Shown: positions 15,658 to 28,528, counted from the first letter of the stretch. The stretch: 33,628 nt of DNA from Verrucomicrobiota bacterium (GCA_017557085.1 JAFZAR010000297.1:1-33628), one strand, 5' to 3'. The notes: generated by a model not told the origin, from the sequence alone. Numbers and translations: made by a program.

Positions 15658-16302
15658 TTATTTCTTGGCGACTTTCGGTTTTTTCTTCGATTCACGAATG
15701 ATGACATAATCGCCTTCGGCTCCGGGCATACAGCCGCGGATGAGGATGACGTTATCTTCAGGCAGAATAGCCGCCACCTGCAGGTTCTGCACCGTGCGGC
15801 GTACTTGTCCCATGTGACCGGGCATCTTTTGTCCCTTGGCAATGTTACCGGGGAACAAACGGCAGCCCAATGCACCTGTTCTGCGTTTCCAACCTTTAGA
15901 ACCGTGTGTAGCGGGACCTCCGTGGAAGTCATAGCGCTTGACTACGCCAGCGAATCCATGACCCTTAGTAATACCAATGCAGTCCACATAATCGCCCTGA
16001 GCGAAGATATCCACGTTCAGTACATCGCCCTCATTGACTTTGAGAGAGAAGTCGCGGAATTCGCGCAGTTTCTTTACAGGAGCCGCATTGTGCTTTTGGA
16101 AGTGTCCAGCCAACGGCTTATTGATACGAGTTTCTTTTTGATCATCAAACCCGAGCTGCACCGCACTATAACCGTCTTTTTCAACAGTTTTGCATTGTAC
16201 CACACGATTTGGACCAGCAAGGACCACTGTCACGGGGACAATGTTGCCTTCGGTATCATAAATACGAGTGTGGCCAAGTTTTTTACCAATTAAACCTACC
16301 AT
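15658..16302 (-). CDS. rplC: Ribosomal protein uL3
   Basis: uL3 is an early assembly protein whose long loop approaches the peptidyl-transferase centre. The 214 residues show the start MVGLIGKKLGHTRI, KGHGFAGVVKRYDFHGGPAT, and a tip loop GALGCRLFPGNIAKGQKMPG. That tip has no Gln where E. coli L3 is methylated by PrmB, so that modification is not expected here. The C-terminus carries a Lys-rich tail. AAGGAAAG precedes the ATG. Confidence 0.97.
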   Translation of the reverse strand: MVGLIGKKLGHTRIYDTEGNIVPVTVVLAGPNRVVQCKTVEKDGYSAVQLGFDDQKETRINKPLAGHFQKHNAAPVKKLREFRDFSLKVNEGDVLNVDIFAQGDYVDCIGITKGHGFAGVVKRYDFHGGPATHGSKGWKRRTGALGCRLFPGNIAKGQKMPGHMGQVRRTVQNLQVAAILPEDNVILIRGCMPGAEGDYVIIRESKKKPKVAKK

Positions 16303-16311
16303 ATTCTTTCC

Positions 16312-16620
16312 TTATACCTTGACGGTGATATGAACGCCCGCAGGAAGATTGAGTTTTTTCAATTCATCCACGGTTTTTGCAGTCGGATCAAGGATGTCCA
16401 GAAGACGTTTGTGCGTTCTCTGCTCAAACGTTTCTTGTGATTTCTTGTCCGCGTGAGGAGACCTCTGCACGGTATAGCGTTCTACGCGCATCGGCAGAGG
16501 GATCGGGCCGGCTACGCGAGCACCGGTACGTTTGACGGTATCCACGATTTCACTCGCGGACTTATCAATGACTCGGTGATCATAAGCTTTCAGCCTGATT
16601 CTAATTCTTTGTCCAGCCAT
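16312..16620 (-). CDS. rpsJ: Ribosomal protein uS10 (NusE)
   Basis: uS10 is part of the 30S head and also the NusE subunit of antitermination complexes, where it bridges to NusG. The 102 residues match the family (RIRLKAYDHRVIDKSASEIV, GARVAGPIPLP, HADKKSQETFEQRTHKRLLD). It opens the S10 block but shows no promoter of its own: the 54-base gap after fusA holds only a weak hairpin around GGCAG and CTGCC. Confidence 0.97.
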   Translation of the reverse strand: MAGQRIRIRLKAYDHRVIDKSASEIVDTVKRTGARVAGPIPLPMRVERYTVQRSPHADKKSQETFEQRTHKRLLDILDPTAKTVDELKKLNLPAGVHITVKV

Positions 16621-16674
16621 ATATATTTCTAATTAATTTCCCGGATGGCAGGCATTTCTGCCCCCACCTGGTTT

Positions 16675-18867
16675 CTAAACTGTCCGAGACACTTTCGGTT
16701 CGGACTTTTCTAGTATTACCTCAAGCACTGAAGCCGGCACCGGTTCAAAGTGCGACGGCTCCATTGAATACGACGCACGGCCCTTGGACAGGGACCGTAT
16801 AGCCGTAGCATACCCAAACATCTGCGCAAGCGGTACTTCGGCATTCAGCAACGTGATATCTGCTTTCGCTTCAATCGACGAAACCTTGCCGCGCCTGCGA
16901 GATAAATCACCCAGAAGATCGCCCTGATATTCATCGGGCGTGCTTACTTCGACCTTCATTACAGGCTCGAGGACGATAGGATTAGCATTTTTTGCTGCAT
17001 CTTTCAAGGCAAAAATTCCAGCCATTTTAAATGCGAGCTCGCTAGAGTCCACTTCGTGGTACGAACCTTCCAGGATCGAGACCTTGATATCGACCATCGG
17101 ATAGCCGGCCAGAACACCGGTATCAATGGCCTCTTTAATGCCTGCCATGGTTGGGGCGATATACTCCTTAGGTATCGTTCCCCCAACGACTTTGCTCACG
17201 ATCTCCACACCAGCTCCGCGGGTATTCGGCTCGATGCTGATAATAGCATGACCGTACTGACCGCGGCCGCCGGATTGACGGATAAATTTACCTTCGCCCT
17301 TGGAGGCTTTGGTAATCGTTTCGCGATAGGCAATTTGAGGCGCGCCGACAAAAGCTTCCACCTTAAATTCGCGAAGTAAGCGATCGCGAATGATGTCCAA
17401 GTGGAGTTCACCCATGCCGGCAATAATAAGCTGACCCGTTTCTTCGTTGGTAAAACAGCGAAAAGTCGGGTCTTCTTCTGAAAGTCTTTGCAGTGCTGTC
17501 GTAAGTTTCTCACGATCAGCCTTTGTCTTAGGTTCCACCGCCATACTGATGACCGGTTCCGGGAAGGTCGGAGGCTCCAGCAGCACGGCTGAGTCCTCAA
17601 AGCAGAGCGTATCACCGGTGGTCACGTTTTTCAGTCCGACCACCGCGGCGATATCGCCCGCGTGTACCTTATCCAGTTCCAGTCGCTCATCAGCCTGGAT
17701 CATCATCAAACGGTTGATGCGCTCTCTCTTACGGATACGCGGATTATAAACGGTATCGCCGTTCTTGAGAGTGCCGCTGTAAACACGGATGAATACCAGT
17801 TTGCCCACATAAGGATCGCTCCAGAGTTTGAAAACCAGCGCGGTAAACTTGCCGTGATCGGAAGTCTTGACCGCCATTGTCTTTTCAAAATCCAGAGGAT
17901 CATGAGCTTCTGCGGGTGGAACATCCAACGGAGAAGGCAAATAGTCCACCACCGCGTCCACCAAAGGCTGCACCCCCTTCTTGCGGAAGGCCGTTCCGCA
18001 AAGAACGGGAACAAATTCCAGGGCGATGGTCAAACGGCGAATGGCCGTTTTGAGGATACTCGGACTGATTTTCTTCTCCATGATGACCATTTCAGCGATC
18101 TGGTCATCTTTGTTGGATACGGCGTCTATCAACTCTTCCAATGCCAGATGGGCATTGTCCTTCATCTCTGTAGGGATCTCTGTGATATTATAGCGGAGAC
18201 CTTCCGGATCCGCTTCATCATAGACGATCGCTTTCTGATTGATGACATCGATGACACCTTTGAATTTATCTTCTTTGCCGATCGGCAGCACCACCGGGTA
18301 GGCATAAGCACCCAGTTTGCGGCGCATTTCGGCAACAACTGCGTCAAAATTGGCTCCCGTGCGGTCCATCTTATTGATGAAGGCAATGCGGGGAACTTTG
18401 TACTTGGTGGCCTGGCGCCAGACAGTCTCAGACTGCGGCTGCACGCCTCCTACAGCACAAAATACGGAAACCGCCCCGTCCAGAACACGCATGGAACGTT
18501 CCACCTCTGCGGTGAAATCCACGTGACCCGGAGTGTCAATGATATTGATGCGGTGGGCGATTCCGGGGAAACTCTTCACCATACCGGGCTCCTCCTTCTG
18601 AGTCCAGTAACAAGTGATGGCCGCGGAAGTAATAGTAATACCACGCTCACGCTCCTGTTCCATCCAGTCCGTCACCGTATTACCATCATGGACATCACCC
18701 ATTCTGTGGATGAGACCTGTATAGTAAAGGATGCGCTCTGTAGTGGTGGTCTTGCCGGCATCGATATGCGCCGCAATACCTATATTACGAGTGCGTTCGA
18801 GTGGATAAGCTCGATCTGAAGCATTCGGATTGATTTCCTCAGCTTGTATGTTATCAGTATCTTGCAC
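16675..18867 (-). CDS. fusA: Elongation factor G
   Basis: EF-G is the GTPase that drives translocation and, with RRF, ribosome recycling. The 730 residues include P-loop AHIDAGKT (33-40), a canonical switch I RGITI (75-79), DTPGH, NKMD and domains II-V. It is 25-35 residues longer than E. coli EF-G, with an N-terminal leader of about 25 residues and a short insert before DTPGH. The start must be the GTG: two in-frame TAG codons lie directly before it and no other start codon follows soon. The SD-like AGTAGG abuts the GTG at almost zero spacing. A terminator-like hairpin lies just upstream. Confidence 0.97.
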   Translation of the reverse strand: MQDTDNIQAEEINPNASDRAYPLERTRNIGIAAHIDAGKTTTTERILYYTGLIHRMGDVHDGNTVTDWMEQERERGITITSAAITCYWTQKEEPGMVKSFPGIAHRINIIDTPGHVDFTAEVERSMRVLDGAVSVFCAVGGVQPQSETVWRQATKYKVPRIAFINKMDRTGANFDAVVAEMRRKLGAYAYPVVLPIGKEDKFKGVIDVINQKAIVYDEADPEGLRYNITEIPTEMKDNAHLALEELIDAVSNKDDQIAEMVIMEKKISPSILKTAIRRLTIALEFVPVLCGTAFRKKGVQPLVDAVVDYLPSPLDVPPAEAHDPLDFEKTMAVKTSDHGKFTALVFKLWSDPYVGKLVFIRVYSGTLKNGDTVYNPRIRKRERINRLMMIQADERLELDKVHAGDIAAVVGLKNVTTGDTLCFEDSAVLLEPPTFPEPVISMAVEPKTKADREKLTTALQRLSEEDPTFRCFTNEETGQLIIAGMGELHLDIIRDRLLREFKVEAFVGAPQIAYRETITKASKGEGKFIRQSGGRGQYGHAIISIEPNTRGAGVEIVSKVVGGTIPKEYIAPTMAGIKEAIDTGVLAGYPMVDIKVSILEGSYHEVDSSELAFKMAGIFALKDAAKNANPIVLEPVMKVEVSTPDEYQGDLLGDLSRRRGKVSSIEAKADITLLNAEVPLAQMFGYATAIRSLSKGRASYSMEPSHFEPVPASVLEVILEKSEPKVSRTV

Positions 18868-18885
18868 CTACTAAAAAAAACTGAA

Positions 18886-18920
18886 TAAAAACGCCCCGCT
18901 CAAAAAAACATCGGGGCGTT
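18886..18920 (-). terminator. Terminator or attenuator between rpsG and fusA
   Basis: On the minus strand AACGCCCCG pairs with CGGGGCGTT around a 13-base T-rich loop and runs into five T, then ATTCAG and eight T. It starts 20 bases after the rpsG stop and ends about 18 bases before the fusA GTG. I see no promoter between the hairpin and fusA, so partial read-through is the simplest way to express fusA and all downstream genes. Confidence 0.85.
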
Positions 18921-18940
18921 ATTGGAAACCGCTTTATGAA

Positions 18941-19414
18941 TTACCAGCGGAAGTGAGCGAATGCCTTGTTGGCCTGAGCCATTCTGTGCATATCGTCACG
19001 TTTACGGATTGCGCTGCCTTGCCCTTGTGCAGCTTCAGAAATTTCATTTGCCAAAGCGTCTTTCATGGCAATGCCTTTGCGGGCAGCGGCCAGGGAGACG
19101 ATCCAGCGGATAGACAGGGAAATCTGTCTGTCAACGGGAACTTCCAGAGGAACTTGATAGGTCGCACCACCTACGCGGCGGGCTTTGACCTCCAGGCGGG
19201 GTTTCACATTGTCAATGGCGCGTTGAACGATCGCCATAGGTTCCACACCGGGGTTCTTCTCTGCCAGAACGTCAAAAGCTCCATGAACGATCTTCTGAGC
19301 TTTGGACTTCTGTCCCCATTTCATCACTTTATTGATTAAACGAGCAACCAGAACGCTATGGTATTTACCATCTTCCGGAACTGCTCTACGTACAGCACGA
19401 CGACGACGAGACAT
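18941..19414 (-). CDS. rpsG: Ribosomal protein uS7
   Basis: uS7 nucleates the 16S 3' domain and touches E-site tRNA and mRNA. The 157 residues contain MSRRRRAVRRAVPEDGKYHS, INKVMKWGQKSKAQKIV and the GGATYQVPLEVPVDRQ beta hairpin. It follows rpsL by only 8 bases, so the E. coli type of S7 repressor site between the two genes is not present. Confidence 0.97.
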   Translation of the reverse strand: MSRRRRAVRRAVPEDGKYHSVLVARLINKVMKWGQKSKAQKIVHGAFDVLAEKNPGVEPMAIVQRAIDNVKPRLEVKARRVGGATYQVPLEVPVDRQISLSIRWIVSLAAARKGIAMKDALANEISEAAQGQGSAIRKRDDMHRMAQANKAFAHFRW

Positions 19415-19422
19415 ATCTTAAA

Positions 19423-19809
19423 CTATTTCTTGGCCGCGGCCTTGGGTTTCTTCACTCCGTACTTGGAGCGACTCACACGACGTTTCTCCACACCGGCGGT
19501 ATCAAGTGTACCGCGGACAATGTGATAACGCACACCAGGTAAGTCTTTTACACGACCACCACGTACCAGAACGATTGAGTGTTCCTGCAGGTTGTGACCT
19601 TCATCAGGAATATAAGCAATCACTTCAAATCCATTGGAAAGACGAATCTTCGCTACTTTACGCATAGCGGAGTTCGGTTTCTTGGGGGTACGAGTCATAA
19701 CTTGTAAGCATACCCCACGGCGAAAAGGACATTTATCCAAAGCCGGTGCTTTGGACTTCTCATTCAACTTATTCCGTCCCTTGCGGACGAGTTGGTTAAT
19801 TGTTGGCAT
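19423..19809 (-). CDS. rpsL: Ribosomal protein uS12
   Basis: uS12 is the decoding-centre protein and the main site of streptomycin-resistance mutations. The 128 residues have the wild-type loops TPKKPNSAMRK (from residue 41) and GGRVKDLPGVRYHIVRG, with the Lys residues of sensitive strains. It is the first gene after a candidate promoter and a short leader hairpin. Only a weak AAAG precedes the ATG. Confidence 0.97.
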   Translation of the reverse strand: MPTINQLVRKGRNKLNEKSKAPALDKCPFRRGVCLQVMTRTPKKPNSAMRKVAKIRLSNGFEVIAYIPDEGHNLQEHSIVLVRGGRVKDLPGVRYHIVRGTLDTAGVEKRRVSRSKYGVKKPKAAAKK

Positions 19810-19833
19810 TCTTTAACTATCGTTTTTGCGATC

Positions 19834-19851
19834 CTGCCCTAGAGCGGGCAG
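19834..19851 (-). promoter_or_regulatory. Leader hairpin of the rpsL transcript
   Basis: A 6-bp stem CTGCCC with GGGCAG closes a GCTCTA loop on the minus strand, between the predicted start point and rpsL. There is no T run. It could shape the mRNA 5' end or bind a protein; nothing more can be said. Confidence 0.45.
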
Positions 19852-19859
19852 AGCTCTCT

Positions 19860-19888
19860 ATATTATCAGTGTTGCCGACTTTTGGCAA
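19860..19888 (-). promoter_or_regulatory. Candidate sigma-70-type promoter for rpsL-rpsG
   Basis: The minus strand has TTGCCA at 19883-19888 and TAATAT at 19860-19865 with 17 bases between; GATAAT two bases earlier is an alternative -10. It lies 50 bases before rpsL in a 179-base gap after rpoC. An inverted repeat GTGTTTGCC / GGCAACAC (19869-19892) covers the -35 region and spacer. Confidence 0.65.
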
Positions 19889-19912
19889 ACACTTCTCTTA
19901 ACTTTTTTTCAA

Positions 19913-19933
19913 GGGAGAGGTCAAACCTCTCCC
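19913..19933 (-). other. Perfect 8-bp hairpin after rpoC, without a U tract
   Basis: GGGAGAGG pairs with CCTCTCCC around TTTGA, 56 bases after the rpoC stop. On the minus strand it is followed by TTG and a run of A, so it is not a standard Rho-independent terminator. It may protect the rpoBC mRNA 3' end or act with Rho. Confidence 0.6.
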
Positions 19934-19988
19934 TGTCAACTTGTTTTAATTCTTCCAAAAAAGCGTTGCAAATCCTTGCTGTCACCTT

Positions 19989-24239
<4,251 letters not shown>

Positions 24240-24270
24240 TGTTTATCTTTCGTGTTCTATTCCGGTTAAA

Positions 24271-27200
24271 CTATTCTTCGTCGTCTCCAAACAAGGCACG
24301 CAAATCATTTGTCTTGTCAGAGCTTTCTGATTCATCATCCTTCTCGTCCTCCGAGTCGGCTTCCACATTGAATGAAGATTGAGGCGGGATACCGCTTTGC
24401 AGCAGCTGCGCCGTTGCCAGCAGCGTTCCCTCTTCACCGCCTGTACCTACACGCACATCCATACCCAGTGACTGCATTTCCTTCACAAGTACGTTGAAGG
24501 ATTCAGGCACACCGGCGTCCAGAGCATTGTCGCCCTTCACGATGCTTTCATAGATACGTGTACGACCCTGTACATCATCCGATTTGACGGTCAAAATTTC
24601 CTGCAGGCCATAAGCCGCGCCATACGCTTCCATAGCCCAGACTTCCATTTCACCGAAGCGCTGTCCGCCGTACTGGGCTTTACCGCCCAGAGGCTGCTGA
24701 GTGACCAGTGAATAAGGTCCGACCGCACGGGCGTGGATCTTGTCAGCGACCAGGTGGTCCAGTTTCATCATATAGATGTAGCCCACGACCACTTCCTGAT
24801 CGAACCATTCGCCGGAGCGGCCATCGATCAGACGAGTCTTGCCGTTTTCGGGCAAACCGGCCTGAGTCAGATAAGCACGGATCTGCTTCTCATCGATACC
24901 ATCGAACACAGGAGTCGCGATATGCAGCCCCAGGATCTTGGCAGCCCAGCCCAGGTGTGTTTCCAAAACCTGTCCCACATTCATACGGGAAGGCACACCC
25001 AGCGGATTCAGCACGATATCCATCGGCTGACCGTTCGGCAGGAACGGCATATCTTCCACCGGTACGATCTTGGCGACCACACCTTTGTTACCGTGACGGC
25101 CTGCCATCTTGTCACCCACAGAAAGCTTGCGCTTGGAGGCGATGTAAACCTTCACAGATTTTACAACACCGGTAGTGATTTCTTCGCCCGCTTCGATCTG
25201 TCCCATCTCATCTTCATACTGAGCGCGGACATCATCGAATTTTCTGCGGAATCCGCCAATGATCTCATTGATCTTATTGCGGATCGGTGAAGGATCGATC
25301 TCGATCCGGTCATAAACTGATGCCAGTTTACGTAAAAGTGTCTTGGTGATCTTGCGATTGGCCGGGATGATGATCTCGCCAGTCTCGCTGTTGACCACAT
25401 CCAGAGGGATCTTTTCACCCAGCAGGATATTGCTCAAAGCCTCAGTCAGCTGCTCACGCAGATCTTCCATCTTGGTCTTGTATTCATCATGGATCTGACG
25501 GGACTGCTTCTTGGAGTCCACGCCTCCCATCATACCTTCTCTGCGTTTTTCCTGAGCTTTTTCAGATTCCTTCTTGGCCGAAACCTTCACATCCATCACG
25601 ATGCCGTAAGTTCCGGACGGAACACGCAGGGACGTATCTTTCACGTCCGCGGCTTTTTCACCGAAGATCGCGCGGAGCAGGCGCTCTTCCGGAGCCAGTT
25701 CCGTCTCGCTCTTGGGCGTGATCTTGCCCACCAGGATATCACCGGGCTTGACTTCCGCGCCCACACGGATGACACCATCCATGCCTAAATTCTTCAGAGC
25801 TTCCTCACCCAGGTTCGGGATATCACGAGTGATTTCCTCAGGTCCCAGTTTCGTATCACGGGCACCGATCTCAAACTCATCAATGTGGATGGAAGTAAAG
25901 ATATCTTCCTTCACAATGCGCTCACTGATCAGCACGGCATCCTCGAAGTTATATCCATTCCACGGCATGAACGCGACCAGCACATTTTTACCCAGAGCCA
26001 GCTCGCCGTTTTCCGTACAAGGACCGTCCGCGATCACATCACCCTTCTTGACGACATCACCGCGCAGCACCAGCACCCTTTGATTGATGCAGGTCGCCGC
26101 GTTGGAACGCATGAATTTACGGACGGAATAAACACAAACACCGTTAGCGGGATCATGTTTCAGCTTCTTGGTGGTAGTATCCGGCATCTTGCCATCGGTC
26201 GTGATCACGATGCGGTTCGCCGACACCGCGGCCACGATACCGTCAATCTCGGAAATGATCACCGCGCATGAGTCGCGCGCCACACTGCCTTCCAAACCCG
26301 TCGCCACCAGCGGAGCGTCCGCCATCAGCAGAGGAACCGCCTGGCGCTGCATGTTGGAACCCATCAGAGCGCGGTTCGCGTCATCGTGTTCCAGGAACGG
26401 GATCAAACCTGCGGCAACAGACACCACCTGCTTCGGTGAAACGTCCATGTAATCCACACTCTGAGCATCCACGGTCAAAAAGTCACCGGAACGCCGGCAG
26501 GTCACCTTATCCGTCAGGAAATTTCCATTTTCATCGATCGGAGTGTTAGCCTGGGCGATAACAAGATTTTCCTCTTTATCCGCCGTCAGATACTCCACAT
26601 CGGATGAAACCTTTCCATTCACCACTTTGCGGTAAGGAGTTTCGATAAAACCAAAATCATTGATACGGGCAAATGTCGCCAGTGAAGCGATCAAACCGAT
26701 ATTCGGACCTTCAGGAGTCTCGATAGGACAAATTCTTCCATAGTGAGAAGAATGAACGTCGCGGACCTCGAATCCGGCGCGTTCACGGGACAAACCGCCC
26801 GGTCCTAATGCGGAAAGACGACGTTTGTGAGTCATCTCCGCCAGTGGATTGATCTGATCCATGAACTGAGACAACTGGCTGCGGCCGAAGAAATCACGGA
26901 CCACTGCCGAAAGTGCCTTCGGATTGATCAGCTTATCCGGGGTCATGTGATCCGATGTCTGATCAAAGATCGTCATGCGCTCCTTCACCAGGCGCTCTGT
27001 GCGAGCCAGACCGATGCGGCACTGATTGGCCAGCAGCTCACCCACCGTTCTCACACGGCGGCTGCCCAGATGATCGATATCATCCACACAACCATGTCCG
27101 GTGCAGAGTCTCAGCAGATAACGAGTCGCGTACACCACATCATCCGCCATCATGATGCGCACATCTTCGCAGCCGTCTTTCAAGTTCAGTTTCTGTTTCA

Positions 27201-28230
27201 GTTTGTAACGGCCCACACGACCTAAATCGTAACGGCGGGGATCAAAGAACAAACGCTTGATCAGCGACTTGGCATTGCTGACAGTCGGAGGATCGCCCGG
27301 ACGCAGACGACGGTAGATCTCCTTCAGAGCATCTTCCTCATTCTTGACCGGATCCTTCTTCAGGCATTTGATCATAATGCCCTCATCCACAGAAGCGTCG
27401 ATCACACGGATCTTGCGCACACCGGCATCCAGGATCGCCATCAGGACCGCCTTGGACAGCGGCTCGAACGCGCGGCCTACCGTAGCACCGGTCTCAGAAT
27501 TTACAACATCGTCCACCAGAGCCAGATTCTCCAGCCCTTCGGAATCCATCGTCTTCTTGACATCGGCCTCTTTGATGTCATAAAAGAGCTCCAGAATGTC
27601 CTTATCCGTGGAATAACCCAGGACACGCAGGAAAGTCGTGATCAGGAATTTACGACGTAATTTCTTGCGGTCTAAATAAATATAAAGCAAATCACTGGTA
27701 TCGAACTTAGCCTCGAACCAAGAGCCGCGATCCGGAATAATGCGGTAAGAATACAACTTCTTGCCATTCGGATGCATCGTCGACTCAAAAGCGATACCAG
27801 GAGAACGGTGCAGCTGACTGACAATAACACGCTCCGCTCCGTTGATAACAAAAGTACCTTGAGGCGTCATCATCGGGATCTCACCCATGAAGACCACTTT
27901 CTCCTGGGTCACCCCGTTATTATTCAGCAGAAAAGTAACATTCAGAGGAACACCATAGGTCAATCCCTCGCGCAAAGCTTCCAGCCACGTGATCTTCGGC
28001 TCCGAAACCGTGTAACTCTTATAATTGAGAATGATCTTACCATCGTAGCTTTCAATGGGGAAAACTTCCGAAAAAGCCGCGTGCAAACCGATGTCTAACC
28101 GTTCTTCCGGAGCTACATCCGCCTGAAGGAATTCCTTATAGGAATCGACCTGTAACTCTATCAACATCGGGGGCGGTATCACTTCCCGAATTTTTCCAAA
28201 ATTAACTCTTTGTGGCACTTTCGATGACAT
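24271..28230 (-). CDS. rpoB: RNA polymerase beta subunit
   Basis: Beta forms the pincer and much of the active-site channel and binds rifampicin. The 1319 residues contain all the main conserved regions, including the rifampicin cluster (SQFMDQINPLAEMTHKRR), the SALGPGGLSRERAGFEVRDV fork-loop region, PIETPEGPNIGLIASL, and the C-terminal GGKAQYGGQRFGEMEVWA. Two residues of the rifampicin cluster differ from E. coli: Ile460 stands for Asn518 and Ala464 for Ser522. A 17-residue acidic segment lies near the C-terminus. GAGAGG precedes the ATG. A 341-base leader region separates it from rplL. Confidence 0.98.
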   Translation of the reverse strand: MSSKVPQRVNFGKIREVIPPPMLIELQVDSYKEFLQADVAPEERLDIGLHAAFSEVFPIESYDGKIILNYKSYTVSEPKITWLEALREGLTYGVPLNVTFLLNNNGVTQEKVVFMGEIPMMTPQGTFVINGAERVIVSQLHRSPGIAFESTMHPNGKKLYSYRIIPDRGSWFEAKFDTSDLLYIYLDRKKLRRKFLITTFLRVLGYSTDKDILELFYDIKEADVKKTMDSEGLENLALVDDVVNSETGATVGRAFEPLSKAVLMAILDAGVRKIRVIDASVDEGIMIKCLKKDPVKNEEDALKEIYRRLRPGDPPTVSNAKSLIKRLFFDPRRYDLGRVGRYKLKQKLNLKDGCEDVRIMMADDVVYATRYLLRLCTGHGCVDDIDHLGSRRVRTVGELLANQCRIGLARTERLVKERMTIFDQTSDHMTPDKLINPKALSAVVRDFFGRSQLSQFMDQINPLAEMTHKRRLSALGPGGLSRERAGFEVRDVHSSHYGRICPIETPEGPNIGLIASLATFARINDFGFIETPYRKVVNGKVSSDVEYLTADKEENLVIAQANTPIDENGNFLTDKVTCRRSGDFLTVDAQSVDYMDVSPKQVVSVAAGLIPFLEHDDANRALMGSNMQRQAVPLLMADAPLVATGLEGSVARDSCAVIISEIDGIVAAVSANRIVITTDGKMPDTTTKKLKHDPANGVCVYSVRKFMRSNAATCINQRVLVLRGDVVKKGDVIADGPCTENGELALGKNVLVAFMPWNGYNFEDAVLISERIVKEDIFTSIHIDEFEIGARDTKLGPEEITRDIPNLGEEALKNLGMDGVIRVGAEVKPGDILVGKITPKSETELAPEERLLRAIFGEKAADVKDTSLRVPSGTYGIVMDVKVSAKKESEKAQEKRREGMMGGVDSKKQSRQIHDEYKTKMEDLREQLTEALSNILLGEKIPLDVVNSETGEIIIPANRKITKTLLRKLASVYDRIEIDPSPIRNKINEIIGGFRRKFDDVRAQYEDEMGQIEAGEEITTGVVKSVKVYIASKRKLSVGDKMAGRHGNKGVVAKIVPVEDMPFLPNGQPMDIVLNPLGVPSRMNVGQVLETHLGWAAKILGLHIATPVFDGIDEKQIRAYLTQAGLPENGKTRLIDGRSGEWFDQEVVVGYIYMMKLDHLVADKIHARAVGPYSLVTQQPLGGKAQYGGQRFGEMEVWAMEAYGAAYGLQEILTVKSDDVQGRTRIYESIVKGDNALDAGVPESFNVLVKEMQSLGMDVRVGTGGEEGTLLATAQLLQSGIPPQSSFNVEADSEDEKDDESESSDKTNDLRALFGDDEE

Positions 28231-28285
28231 TTAAGCCTCTCTGTGAAGATTTTGAAGATCAAATTTTATGACAAAACAAAACGAC

Positions 28286-28316
28286 AACATCCCCCTGACC
28301 TTCAAAAAAGGATGTT
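28286..28316 (-). promoter_or_regulatory. rpoB leader hairpin
   Basis: AACATCC pairs with GGATGTT over 7 bp around a 17-base loop on the minus strand, about 55 bases before rpoB. No T run follows. With the hairpin at 28380-28403 (GGAATCCT with AGGATTTCC, one bulge) it gives the predicted rpoB leader two stem-loops. The role is unknown. Confidence 0.4.
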
Positions 28317-28414
28317 TCGCTTCTTATTTAATATTTTTTCAGAGTATTTAAACCCCTAGGATTTAAACGCATACGTAATGGAAATCCTTGATCCGAGGAT
28401 TCCGAACCCGCACA

Positions 28415-28443
28415 ATTATTGCGGTTTAAAAAAACAAAAGCAA
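28415..28443 (-). promoter_or_regulatory. Candidate internal promoter for rpoBC
   Basis: The minus strand has TTGCTT (28438-28443), a 17-base spacer and AATAAT (28415-28420). It lies downstream of the strong rplL hairpin and would give a leader of about 178 bases. A 5-bp inverted repeat, CCGCA / TGCGG (28408-28424), encloses the -10. A separate rpoBC promoter would let polymerase be set apart from ribosomal-protein output. Confidence 0.5.
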
Positions 28444-28491
28444 GCTTTTTCTTTATAAAATAAAAAAAAATATTGCTCTTCATGTGCGCAC

Positions 28492-28528
28492 ACACAGGGC
28501 AGGAAACCTCAGGCGTCCTGCCCTGTGT
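28492..28528 (-). promoter_or_regulatory. Strong 12-bp hairpin in the rplL-rpoB gap (attenuator or RNase III site)
   Basis: ACACAGGGCAGG pairs perfectly with CCTGCCCTGTGT around a 13-base loop, 43 bases after the rplL stop. A run of nine T lies about 21 bases beyond the stem, too far for a standard terminator. In E. coli the same gap has an attenuator and an RNase III site; this hairpin is a natural counterpart. A second stem, ACTCTC / GAGAGT (28536-28556), lies just before it. Confidence 0.7.

Noticed and set aside
17662..18819. A 385-codon plus-strand open frame
   Set aside because: Antisense to fusA, which has all EF-G motifs in the other strand.
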